A program made the position numbers and the translations under genes. 64,000 nucleotides of DNA from contig OOIN01000017.1 in assembly GCA_900323505.1 (NCBI GenBank), forward strand, positions 806,001-870,000, written 5' to 3'. The notes beneath the pieces were generated by a model. That model was not told where the DNA came from. It saw only the letters and a list, made by a program, of their open reading frames with translations, and searched no databases. Each line of letters begins with the position of its first letter. Within the stretch, counting starts at the first letter, position 1. Source of the DNA: Ustilago trichophora. Its lineage: Eukaryota > Basidiomycota > Ustilaginomycetes > Ustilaginales > Ustilaginaceae. Positions 46,401 to 55,600 of the stretch are shown one piece after another.

Positions 46401-49400
46401 CGAACACCCTTCCCGACTCGCTTGGTTTGGGGACAATCAATCCAGCCAACCATCCAGGACGTGATGCGGGTCATCGAAGGCGTCACGCCCCCGCCGCACG
46501 ACCCATCCCCCAAGCTCGGGTTCTGGGACAAGTTGCCGCTCATCCTTCACGGTCATGTCAACTTCAAGTTTGAGGATGAAGGCGGTTTCAACATCCACAT
46601 GAAGGGAAGTCGCGATCCATACGACATTGAAGGCCAGGCCGCTGGCTGGGTCAAGTCGTGGAAAGGAAATGTCGAGCTGCGTATCGGTTACGACAATCCG
46701 GAGAAGGAGTTCTTCCAAATCTTGAGCCACGAGTACGTGCTGGCGGTCCCAGACCTGTGCGACTATGTCGATCATGCTGCTACTGGTGTACTTGGCGGAA
46801 GCGATCATCATTCAGGCCGACATCATCACCTCCAGCACGGTCGCGATGGCGAAGAAAGCTACCACGACTCGTATGATCGCAAATCAGCGGACGCTTCAGT
46901 GACATCCAGCATGTACCGATACATGAAGGACCCGACCTTCCGGAAAGTCGTCATCAAGCTGACCAATGGTGTGCGTTGGGGTGCAGGCCTGCACGGAGAA
47001 CGCACATGCGACGAGGAGACGTGTCCACGCCACCCGAAATGCCACGGCGAACCTTTCTACCGCGAATGTCGTGAGTTCAAACGCATCAACCATTGGGATG
47101 TCGTTCCAAAGACGCACGAATACTTCGACTCAATTCCAGAAGGTGAGCGGCGCGACTCGTTCCGTGGATGGCGGTCGCACCATTTGCACTTTTCGCTGTC
47201 GGTCTTCTCACCTAAGAACGGCATCACCGGCTACGGCGGAGGTCGACACGCTTCCAGTCTCGATGCGGTCAACAACTTCTACTTCTCGCCGCTCGCCTGG
47301 CAGCATTTCTGGGCTTGGATGCGACTGTTCAGCAGCGCGATGAGCTTGCCTATCCGATCAGGTCAACTCTTCCCCGACAGTCCGCCGCCTTCGCCGAAGT
47401 TCGGTCGTTTCCTCGGCACCATCAAGTACAGGATCGATCTGGAGCCGCTCTTTATCACTCATCAGTATCGACAGTTCAACAAAGAAGACTGGGTCAGGGG
47501 ACTGCGAACGCACGTCGGTATCAAGGCCCGCATCGATTCCTTTACTCTGGACATGCATCAGCGGCAGCAAGAGACGGTCAAAGATCGACCCGAGCTGGGA
47601 GGTCCACGCATCGTCTTTCACAAGCCCTTCTACGAGGCCGAGGTCAAATGTGAGACGATCGATCTTAAAGCCTTTGCGGCTCGCATGCGAGAAGACAGCG
47701 AGGCGCCAGCAGCTGTGGAGGGTCAGGAGATCGGCGAGAGCATGTTTGACGACTTGTTCGCCGAAGAGGTCGAGATCTTGGATGATGAGCTCGTGTGGAT
47801 CGACATGAACGACCTTGTCGAGCTTGATTCGTCAGCCATCACGGATCCCACACCCAAGATCCGCATGTTCCCAGCGATGGTGTGTCCACAGTTCAACTAC
47901 TACCGCAAGGTCGAGTCGAAACGAGAACGTCGCGCACGCGAGATGCAGGATCGGGCAACAAAGGGCAATCATCGCGCCGATAGCGGAAATGATATAGAGG
48001 ACCTGCTCAGCAAGCTGGAGCGCAGCAAGTTTGGCCGTGAAGATAGCCACGTCTGCATGGTTGGTCAGAATGACAAGCCGTACGGCACGCAGCGTAAACT
48101 TGCCCAGGCAAGGCTGCAGACCATCCGTCGTGAGATTGACCGCGTCCTCAACTCGAGTGACGATTCCAGTTCCACCTTTGAGGGAGACTCGGAAGGCTCT
48201 GAGGACCACCAGGACCGGCTCAATGATCTCCACGGTCGAGAACGCATCCTTAGCGGCTTCATCTCACATCTCGGGCGCTTGCAGGAACACACCGACCGCG
48301 TGGAGCGCGCCAAAGCAGAAGGCTATCCTGCGCCGAAGCGGTCAGTCCCCGCCGATCGTAACTTCGGGCTTGGTGCGACTGATCTGGCATCGCTTTACCA
48401 TGACTTTGGCAAATTCGACAACCGCTATGTGGCCCACAACCCCACCATCTTCTTCAGCAATATCACTCGCACTCTGTTACTCAAGTACTACTACAGTTCT
48501 CGATTGCGACGAGGTTATGCGCACCACATGACAGCTACCGCTGTTCGCTATATCCGCGATCTGCTCAAGAAGAAGGACAAGAACGAACGAGCTTCGGGTA
48601 GGCCCAAACAGCAACACCACAGTCAGTCCGGTAGGACGCCGCAGCATTTGACGCCCAGCGCCGAGGGAGCCATTGGTCTCGACATTCTTCACGAAATGCT
48701 GGAAGACACTGTCAACCACATGTCTGGTAAGGATGGCTACAGCACTTCGGGCTGGGGCTGTCAACCTGAAGACCCAGGTGAAGATGGTATGGATGCCGAG
48801 ATGCGGCCCACAGACGGCATTTCTGATGACTTCAATGTAGTCAAGAGCAACGTCTGTCTCCTCCTGAAGCCTCAGGTGGTGCTGCGCAGCGACGTTGACG
48901 ACAAGTCCACCGTCATTGTTACTGCTCTTCGCACCCGGCTTCAGAACTACACCGTGCAGGACGAAACCTGCGCCGAAGACTCGGTCAACGCTGTCGTGCT
49001 GCGCAGGAACTTTTTCGCGCTCGACAATCTTCAGTGCTACCATCCCAACGCCCATGCCCAAAGCGGAGCCAAGAAACGTGGCTTCATGTCTCTTCCCCTC
49101 GAAACCCTGGTCGATATGCATGGTCAGGCTCGTGACTTTGAGCGCATCGTTCCGCACACCAACGCCACGATGTACTATGACAAATTCAACAAGCTTCGTC
49201 TGTCCGATTCCTCAAAGTCCGTTGCGACCTTTAGGAAAGATGGAAAGCCTGTTCAAGACCATCTCCATCACCACATGGACATGATCTTGCTCAACTGCCC
49301 CCGCTTCTCTGTCTCTGCCAACGGCGAGCACTTTGCGGCGCTGTACAATGTGGTAACTGATCTGATCCTGTATCGAGATCCGGCGCATCGCGACCATGCC

Positions 49401-51788
49401 AAGAGGCTGGAGGAAATGATGTTCAGCTACGATTTCACAGACGTATCGGGGCTGGCTGATATCGTCGCAGCTCTTCAGCTGCGCATTCGCGAAGCTCGCT
49501 CTCTGGTAGAGCAATATCAGGCCGTAGCTGAGCGACTCAATGAGCGCGGCAAGGCTGACTTTGTAGCCGTGCTCGGCGAGACCCTTGATTTGGTGGAGGA
49601 GCTGAATCTAATTATGGACGCCATCACCACATCGCAGGACAGCAAGGGTGGCGCAGATCGCGAGAAGAAGTCGGCGCTTCGTTTCATGACCCAGGCACAG
49701 GAGGTAGCCTGGAACATGATCGGTGACGAGGCTGGGCAGCTGGTTGCCAAGTTAGCCTTGCGCGGTATCAGCTTTTCGTGGCTCAACAAGGCAGACAACT
49801 CTGCTGCCAACACGCTGTCGATCCAGGACCTGCAGGCACTCAACGTCGATCCCAATGCGGTGTTTGCTGAGATTATCACCAAGCACGCGCGTGCCCAAGA
49901 TCACCCGATGGCCAAGGAAGGTCGGTTCTTGGACGCAATGTGGAGTGTATTGCCACCTGTTGGAGGTATCTCGATCGTCGACATGTTCGAGTTCAACTTG
50001 CATCCAGTCAAGATTCAGATCGAGCTGTTGGTGGGTCGCAAGATCATGGACTACATTTTCGGTACCAAACGACAGCGTGAGAAGCAGGAGGAGGAGCAGA
50101 AGCGTCTGGTGAACGAGGTCAGCCGTACCGAGAATACTGTGGCCAAGAAGAAGTCGCCTTTTGCTCGCTTGCTAGGCAGTCGAAAGCACCTTGCGCCGAA
50201 CTCATCGAATGCATCGTCACAGCAGGCGTCGCGTAGACCTAGTACGAATGCCAGCTCGGTGAGTTTGGCAGCTACCGAAGGACAATCGCGAAGCGCTTCG
50301 ACATCCGACTTGGCGTCGCTCGGTCGACCGTCATCCGATGGGTCGAGGGAAGATGACGCCGAGAGCGTGACGGGCCGCGCTTCCACCAAAGCAATGATCT
50401 CGAATCCTGCTACTGCGAAAACATCTCTCAAGTCACGACCTGGCACGCCCGGCAGTGCAAAGGACAAGGAAAAGGACAATGCCACCGATAACTATCGTCC
50501 AGGCGATCAATTTGCCATTGCGCAGAAGAACGCCGCCGAGATGCGATCGCGAGCGTCGGCATACCGCACTTTTGTGTATGTCAAGATCTCGGAGACGATC
50601 TTCTGCCTCTCGTACAAGGGCGAGAAGCAGAAATCCATTACGGATCTGTATGACCTTGTCTTCCGGACGCCTAACTTTGAGTATCACAACAGTACATTTG
50701 GATACGTCGACCTTGCCGAGAGCTTCAAGAAGGACGTCTTCAAGGCGGCGTGGAATCAAAAGTCGACCCTGTTGCGAGACATCATCACGCACCGGCCCAA
50801 TCGCAAGCGCAACGCGATCGAAAGTATTCGGGCTATTCGTCAGGCATCGCGTGCCAGAGAATCCTTGGCGCCACTGGACATCTCGATCGAGCCTCCGACA
50901 CCGGCAGACCGATCTTCGTTTGATGGGAGCAGTCATCTGGTAGAGTCGCCGACGGATACATTCAGTTACCGCGGTGGAGAGATGTATGGCCATGATAATG
51001 ATGACGTTATTGATTTGGATGACGATAGTGCAAGCAGGGATAGGTTCGAGGTGGTACGAGATGGAGTTGATGGAGGAGAACGATATGGACATAGTCGCAG
51101 CGAGACAGGTCAAACTCTGGCAGGACAGATCCGAGATGCGTGGGGACGAGACAATGTTGTCTTCTCCAAATCTGGTACTTCGATCGAATCTGCCGAAGGA
51201 CACCACTCGACCAGCGAATTTCATGATCTGCTGCAAGCGCAGTCCACTCCACGGCGCGATTCTGGCGCTGATCACGAACCTCACCGACAATTTCCCCCCT
51301 CGCTCACTCGTAGCTCGCAGAACAACGGCACCAACTCATCCCCCTCCACTGAACGCGGCGATGCTCTCACATTGGACTCGACCACTTCTGCCTCATCCTC
51401 ACCGTACCTTCAACTTCCTCCGAACTCCACCTCACCCTTCAACACCGCGAGAAGAAGCAGCACCCCTTCCCGCTCCCATTCACCTTCGTCATTTAAGCTG
51501 AACAAGTTGATCCCCAAACCGTTCCGTCCACGCGCATCCTCTTCTTCGACCTCGGCCTCAGGTTCAGCTGCGTTGAAAGGTGGGGAAAGACACCAACCCA
51601 GTAGCCCACTGCACGACAACAGACCGGCAACCAGTAGCGGCTCCACGGAGCACGACGATCCGCTGCGGCATTTGGGCGCGGTAGCTGGAGCTTTGGATCT
51701 TTCTAGATCCGGTTCTTCCGACTTCTCGCAACATTCGCATTCAAATCCGGATTCAATGGGAGGCCAACGTAGAAGTAGCCATCACTAG
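40449..51788 (+). CDS. FMP27: Fmp27/BLTP2 (Hobbit) bridge-like lipid transfer protein
   Basis: Single exon, 3779 aa. This family forms long hydrophobic grooves that carry lipids between ER and plasma membrane at contact sites. An N-terminal membrane anchor lies at about 27-58 (LWRFLWAFLVGLCITAIFF), followed by basic residues. The GFWDK domain starts near 2021 (KLGFWDKLPLILHGHVNFKF). The C-terminal Apt1-type region starts near 3384 (ETIFCLSYKGEKQKSITDL) and includes NSTFGYVDLAESFKKDVFKA. Between lie repeated beta-rich segments, Ser/Arg-rich inserts and a His-rich insert near 2120 (HHSGRHHHLQH). The C-terminal 330 residues are Ser-rich and disordered. The ATG at 40449 has a good context (CACCATGT) and is the first in the frame. 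The protein is longer than yeast Fmp27 (about 2600 aa) because of the inserts. Confidence 0.93.
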   Translation: MSSASHIPSAAPSPNMAASVTDRFPTLWRFLWAFLVGLCITAIFFRSLLPRLPRILFRGKLRIKRAGIRGIRGIEYRSKGFHNDSAAFSRNENQLEVKIQRIYASYHLPYFLCRTKDQPSVVPRKSGAIITLHVQGVGVRLPRSQQDAHMSKDVPPASHLEDASAPESLTLEQQEELRLQRLMSSPPMSPSSEAKPLFAHTDKSAQPLHSVYSDLDKQDQARRTVPIQQPRGSGFYFTFQQAGLMSIHSVLGLASWFRFSAVPALRSVLLRAFRAALFILTSSLPVLTSLVSIEVDRIEIYLQEAETVARIGRAGLTFSMSPDSPSAGLGAFKAPRQAGHADDPVRAPYYFRRPLSWSHFFEAMRMMPTRMGSGARGAASYLVAGMSPSNATAHLRIDSIDLFEARFKPETIRKSRRGFGSRRNSASPSSRPSTPLSPQARPDRGVLSPSQSDAELDTTQEFTSTNDDTFDWPGRPSQPTRKRSNSASRLSKMSHGSLRGFADRWADWALEPLTESDFHADSGWTRQHLDDGVLPHQLQTIPSSARIVSISGLTELTASLLVGSNFALGGDRTLATKLVLGSTTLGLDAAHRVMCILEERKARRTGWAPTEHGISNDQRSVLSKHLVQQRPSASANALRIVSSVALSLPSVRVAASSDALLSSVALCAANPDDAYGDDSSLPSRDLSIALAGFNFELKDSDPRDDLHRRWLGTCGISNKTLLNKGSRDKKEGGVKKSHKREPHEALSRSAKGIEHRRTFLAELSLASFDVQCGTRGRSHASRLLSIGDFLVVARSSWTPFGLFAACPEAARLLLAGDPNEHATAVEAAVGGVETDVSMTDITALLPIANEFSRRRQKKRQEIGIDEPARPKTDIERLRRLPRIAAGFHVQRISLLLDASPETSQEASMPPARGQSSSPMRKSSRKLTLTVPNVDFVFFGEYRDEYVKRPSAEKRAAYKALKSDSLEWPLSGSVASSVGRREGKGRISVEKGRSPATVTEEPMELSPPTTPRVSSFSRERYAETNLTMAETLKRMQELQQERAEEGRPPVTARRPSLREAMSKTGKVRLPGYSRRTSMAAETRFSLRYQFETSLRVDAVESFLSLSADPQDTTRSFLRPQSSKGTPDIGSSQHHLLAMHSCEVLGSGRIPGSVEPRGSPLDDDVPMLSAQDAVAEFRANIEDVDIEAWNMDALDTYADFAAAVIQAKQKRSRSGTPEQANGGKGSPAAVHVEANYKDAKSAPKPKSLVERLPGGLALYMSIGRTIAHLGGPDRRIEDNVARGIGFEAERIVLEYAAVTESKTNAGAQKTNWGARTALELSEDLQLQAMSLANRHGRVGLARIVMHQAGIFPILDAELATKQHTEGTASESFAQAKAPRGEAWPKEQPSTEISDRPATSLLADSVWTFKKDGQRVHKSKQHRPKLRQQDRSNFILFIPYAAFKTVVRPPQAQNKSGLAGTSEDEVTITTEDTNLVAFNIDLLHTYCFLLAFSTFKHLALRAQSSSYPHSAPKPAKEAKSTKLVAPAPKRAQPSVSCRFDIKEVHTFVTLPRSTRVFMRLRRLEVRKDPRNGLSVSTETIMGAVESPKQGKGNVWEEAVRLRDWRVTQPPKSPGKKLGVNVSGDAALIRVPYGYSVFPIIDNTSVAIKATKQLVYQFVNDTDDSIIAPIAEDPKLLPDINIKIRVLTLEAEDDPFETKLNLIWRAGLAENMAREEREVAFAAKAEALSASKMAQSSTSFRSDGSDASLASSAGSITTDLDDDDSSSTSHDANSSRSKQQHVSYDEARIALDAFNSSSWVRRYINAQSEQSRRQENVLKNIYGRFTLSRSLDDLPIKVLPIGKAAPLFRSIMYRVGLQVGQAHFPLDHLRDFIHEKGAGVPKDTPYSLVVPLHMKWEMEEWRVTLRDYPMPLLHVPPTHRNENDARKAWCFEGDIAIAEQLGGPESIRHVPAVIVPAATGRPDAIEYGIVIPKVAMSVKMYGTPTVRLRTPFPTRLVWGQSIQPTIQDVMRVIEGVTPPPHDPSPKLGFWDKLPLILHGHVNFKFEDEGGFNIHMKGSRDPYDIEGQAAGWVKSWKGNVELRIGYDNPEKEFFQILSHEYVLAVPDLCDYVDHAATGVLGGSDHHSGRHHHLQHGRDGEESYHDSYDRKSADASVTSSMYRYMKDPTFRKVVIKLTNGVRWGAGLHGERTCDEETCPRHPKCHGEPFYRECREFKRINHWDVVPKTHEYFDSIPEGERRDSFRGWRSHHLHFSLSVFSPKNGITGYGGGRHASSLDAVNNFYFSPLAWQHFWAWMRLFSSAMSLPIRSGQLFPDSPPPSPKFGRFLGTIKYRIDLEPLFITHQYRQFNKEDWVRGLRTHVGIKARIDSFTLDMHQRQQETVKDRPELGGPRIVFHKPFYEAEVKCETIDLKAFAARMREDSEAPAAVEGQEIGESMFDDLFAEEVEILDDELVWIDMNDLVELDSSAITDPTPKIRMFPAMVCPQFNYYRKVESKRERRAREMQDRATKGNHRADSGNDIEDLLSKLERSKFGREDSHVCMVGQNDKPYGTQRKLAQARLQTIRREIDRVLNSSDDSSSTFEGDSEGSEDHQDRLNDLHGRERILSGFISHLGRLQEHTDRVERAKAEGYPAPKRSVPADRNFGLGATDLASLYHDFGKFDNRYVAHNPTIFFSNITRTLLLKYYYSSRLRRGYAHHMTATAVRYIRDLLKKKDKNERASGRPKQQHHSQSGRTPQHLTPSAEGAIGLDILHEMLEDTVNHMSGKDGYSTSGWGCQPEDPGEDGMDAEMRPTDGISDDFNVVKSNVCLLLKPQVVLRSDVDDKSTVIVTALRTRLQNYTVQDETCAEDSVNAVVLRRNFFALDNLQCYHPNAHAQSGAKKRGFMSLPLETLVDMHGQARDFERIVPHTNATMYYDKFNKLRLSDSSKSVATFRKDGKPVQDHLHHHMDMILLNCPRFSVSANGEHFAALYNVVTDLILYRDPAHRDHAKRLEEMMFSYDFTDVSGLADIVAALQLRIREARSLVEQYQAVAERLNERGKADFVAVLGETLDLVEELNLIMDAITTSQDSKGGADREKKSALRFMTQAQEVAWNMIGDEAGQLVAKLALRGISFSWLNKADNSAANTLSIQDLQALNVDPNAVFAEIITKHARAQDHPMAKEGRFLDAMWSVLPPVGGISIVDMFEFNLHPVKIQIELLVGRKIMDYIFGTKRQREKQEEEQKRLVNEVSRTENTVAKKKSPFARLLGSRKHLAPNSSNASSQQASRRPSTNASSVSLAATEGQSRSASTSDLASLGRPSSDGSREDDAESVTGRASTKAMISNPATAKTSLKSRPGTPGSAKDKEKDNATDNYRPGDQFAIAQKNAAEMRSRASAYRTFVYVKISETIFCLSYKGEKQKSITDLYDLVFRTPNFEYHNSTFGYVDLAESFKKDVFKAAWNQKSTLLRDIITHRPNRKRNAIESIRAIRQASRARESLAPLDISIEPPTPADRSSFDGSSHLVESPTDTFSYRGGEMYGHDNDDVIDLDDDSASRDRFEVVRDGVDGGERYGHSRSETGQTLAGQIRDAWGRDNVVFSKSGTSIESAEGHHSTSEFHDLLQAQSTPRRDSGADHEPHRQFPPSLTRSSQNNGTNSSPSTERGDALTLDSTTSASSSPYLQLPPNSTSPFNTARRSSTPSRSHSPSSFKLNKLIPKPFRPRASSSSTSASGSAALKGGERHQPSSPLHDNRPATSSGSTEHDDPLRHLGAVAGALDLSRSGSSDFSQHSHSNPDSMGGQRRSSHH

Positions 51789-52645
51789 AAGCCCTTGTGT
51801 TCACGTCATTATTACACCAGTCATACACGCACACACGCACACACATTCTCTCGCCCTTTCTTTAGAAAAAAGACACATGTTAGAAGAGGTTAGGATACAT
51901 TTAGGACCGCAAATGCATGCTTTATCCTTGCACGAGGTCACCAGGTCTGAAATATGATTTGCTATCCGATGCGGTGTACTGTGACAGTTGAGAGTTCCAA
52001 GTTATGAATCCACACTGGCTCAGAAGTACAGATATTCCTTGACCATTCTCAAAACACCTCGATGCAGCTATGAGCCAGGTCAAATAGGTTTAGGTGAAGC
52101 AATACAATTCTGCAATAGTGTTAACTCATCACATCTTTAATTGGTATAACAGATGCCCCCCTTTTTTTTCTTTTTTTTCTTTTTTTCTTTTCTTTGGAGC
52201 TGTGCTTGCATCAGAAAGCATGAAAGCTACTTTACCAGCTCACAGTCTACAACATGCACAAGATCTGAGAATGATTGGGAAAAAAAAGGTGTTGAACATC
52301 TTACTAGACATATACTTGACCAAGAAGCTAAAAATCAACCAGATCAAATTGCTGCTTAAAAGAAAAAGGCATTCGGATTGTTACTACACATGCCAAGCTT
52401 TCATACCAAACATGTTATCAGCCTTGACCACGGAATGACCACGGAATTACTACGATAAGAAAAGCTTGTCTGTAAGAAACATCTAAAAATACAGTATGAT
52501 TTGGCTCAAGGGTGTGTTCAACAGGAAAAAAAAAAGATACTACGAAGGGAGAAGGAATTGATTTGTATTAGCGTCTTCCAGACCCACACACCCCTGGCGC
52601 CTGGCGGCGGGGCAAGACGCTTCTGCTTCAATCCAATGTCAGGAT
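51789..52645. other. Convergent intergenic region, AT-rich
   Basis: Between two converging 3' ends. From about 51860 to 52560 it is richer in A and T than the rest of the window, with a T-rich run at 52161-52195 and a tandem TGACCACGGAA at about 52425-52446. No gene or clear inverted repeat was seen; a decayed insertion is possible. Confidence 0.45.
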
Positions 52646-55600
52646 TCAGTGTGTATCGCCTTCGCCAACATTAGCAGCAGCAGTGTTAACCCCGCGACCA
52701 AGCAAAGCCTGCTGGTTCAACAACGTATAAATCTCTGCCTCTACTCTGCTTCTGTGGCTCTCAATGTCGTCCGCATCTAATACCATCTCCTTTGACCAGC
52801 TGGAGAGAGGTCTTCCTTCACTCGCCATTCCGACACCCAAAGCTGCCTCTTTCTCGCCAATGCCAGAAGTCAGATCGCCGTGGTTAGGAGCAAGGTTTGC
52901 ATCGAGTGAATGAGCCGCTGGGGCGATTTGGAATTCGAACTTTGCCGAATCCTTTCCTCGCGCTAAGACGTTAAGAAGGGATGCGAGCTGGGCGTCGTTA
53001 TGATAGACGATGCGGGTAGGCGATGCCATCTTGTCGGCTGCGTCATTGGGCTCTTGTAACTCATCCTGAGGATCTGAGCTGTGGGTTGGTGGGGGATTTG
53101 CCAGCTCGAAAACATCCTGTTGCACCTCGTTTTGTGCATGAGCGCGAGCGAGAGAAGACGGAAGATCGGGCAGCGGCGGTTCTCCCTTGTCAAAGGAGAA
53201 ACTCTTCCTATGAACACCACCGTTGCGAGGACGAGTGAAAAAGGATCGCGAATCGTCATCCGTCAATCCTGCAGGGGTACGGAACAATCCACCACCGCCA
53301 TCCTCCTCTCCACCTTCAGCGAATTCGGGATTGCTAGTCTCGCTGAAAGTGCGCGTATGACGAGGGTTGAAGTCGGAATACACACTCTCTCGATCGGCTA
53401 GACCGGCAATGACCTGCCATACCACGCTGCCATCTGCCCGTTCAGTGACTTCGATATGTCTTCTCGGCTCAGTGCGAGTGTTGGGCAGAACAGACTTGCG
53501 AGCGTCCGATGAGGGGCTGCCGAATTCGATGCCTTCTCCGGTGGTGCCAATGTACATGTCGTACAGACTACCCGCATAGGAGCTTTCAACTCTACTGGCA
53601 CGGTTGGATTTGTCGCCCACCGCAGCTGGGTGGAGGGTTTGGCGCGAGCTTAAAGTCGACATCACTCCCTCGCCCTCACGCTCGGCCTCTACCTCGGTGG
53701 TACCATTCGCGTTATCGAATGAGAGAGAAGCGTTGTCAGCCACAGCGGGGGACTCGTGGCTCGAGGTCGCGGTGGGGATGGGCTCGTCTTCCGCTGCTAC
53801 GAAGCGACGCGATTTGCGAGATGAGGCAAAAAGAGAGCGCCGGTGGGGATCAGAGAAATCGACGCCGGCGGGGATAATGATGGTTCGTCTGACAATCGTG
53901 TCTCGTAGCGATTTGCGAGCATTGGCTTTGGTGCTGGTGCTGATGCTGTTGTTGATGGGGGTGGGGGTGGGTTCTGCCAGCGCTGCTGCAGCAGCGGAGG
54001 GCGATTTGGCAAGTATAGCCTCGGCGGCGGCATCCGCGGGGAGGGTGGGGTCCGGCCCATCAAGTGTCATGTCACCTTCTTCTCCAACCTCTGCTGAAGG
54101 TGGGGATGCGGGTCTGGGCGTCACCGACTCGTCATTCTCTTCAGCTACTGCTACTGCTGCTACTGGTGCGAGCGTCGCACCCTCATTCCGACTGTAATCC
54201 ATTCTTTCGGCGTGATGCTCCAACATCGTGTCCGTCGACACCTCCTGCGGCGCAATCGACTCATCCGCAGCAGCGACAGTCACCAAACCCGAACCGTGCT
54301 CCTGGGCCGCCCTCTCCTCCGGGCTCCTCCCGATGATTGCGGTCGGAATGTAGCCAGGATCGCCAGGCATGATCACCTCAGACTCGCGCTTGAGCACGAT
54401 CGGCGTGCGCTTCTTCTTGCCCTTGTTGCGCGGCATGCTGGTCGAGTCGATGGGCAACGTGTACACGGGCGATGTGGGAGAGCGGATACTGCTGTCTCTG
54501 TCACTGGACACATTTGATGGCATTCTGGGCAGTGTCCATGGGGTGGCTCGCTCCACTTGGGGCAGGACGGGTGTTTGTGGTGACATGGGCGGCGCCGGTT
54601 GCGAGAAATGCTGTTGCTGCTGCTGCTGCTGCTGCGAGATGCTTTCCGCAGCACCGCGGGCGTTTGCGCTAAGCTCAGCGGGGAATGGCTCGATTGTTGC
54701 TCCACCAAAACCTTGGTCTGCATTCTTACCTCTCTTGATCTTGGAAAAGAGTCTAGACAGGCTTCCGCCGTTGGCACCGCCGTTCATATACGGATGGTTG
54801 GGATGTGTGCGATCCCCACTGCCGTTACCCTGTCCAGTGGCAACAGAGGGAGCATCCACTCCGAAGCTTTCGTTCGGACTGGCTTCGTGACCGAACGAAC
54901 TGGACCGTCTGCGGTGGAAGTAGCCGCTGCCCTTGCTGACACTGCCGCTCTGTGACGCGCCAGAGGGACTGGCTTTGGAGTGACCCCGCACGCTGTCGAT
55001 GCCCATATTCCCAATGCTGCCCCAGCCCGGGGATCTGTTCGAGCGCTTGCTGCCCTTGGCCGATGCTGGGGTGTCGAGCGAGCTCGGGATCTGAGTCGCA
55101 TGATCGAGCTTCTGAGTAGTCGAAATAAGTTGTGGTGAAGAGATCTGCTTGCTGACCTTCTTGAACGACTTCTTGCGCGAGATGCTCTTGGTACGGAATG
55201 GCGGAGTGGGCACACTACCGTCGTCTGTACCTTTGAGCGCTCGAGTGGCTGCACTAGTCTGCGCAGCAATGTCATCCAACAACCGAGTAGGGTCTGATCC
55301 TGGGTATACAAATGGCGAACCTGGATTTGCTGCGGCAAAATGATCAGGGGTCATAGCGCCCTGCTGTGGACCATAGCGGTTCCATACGTCCTCGGGAAGA
55401 TTCTGCACTGGGCTTCGTGGCGAGTGTCCAATGTCATGTTCACTGGTCTTGCGAGGGAAGGTGAAGCCGTTACCGCTGCGAAGCGAAGGGCTCGTGTATC
55501 CTACGTTGAATGGATGCTCTTGCACAGGGTCGGCAATGGCGAATTGATCCTGATCAGCAGGCGAGTCAGGATCTTCAGCGATGGAGGAAGACCCGAAAGG

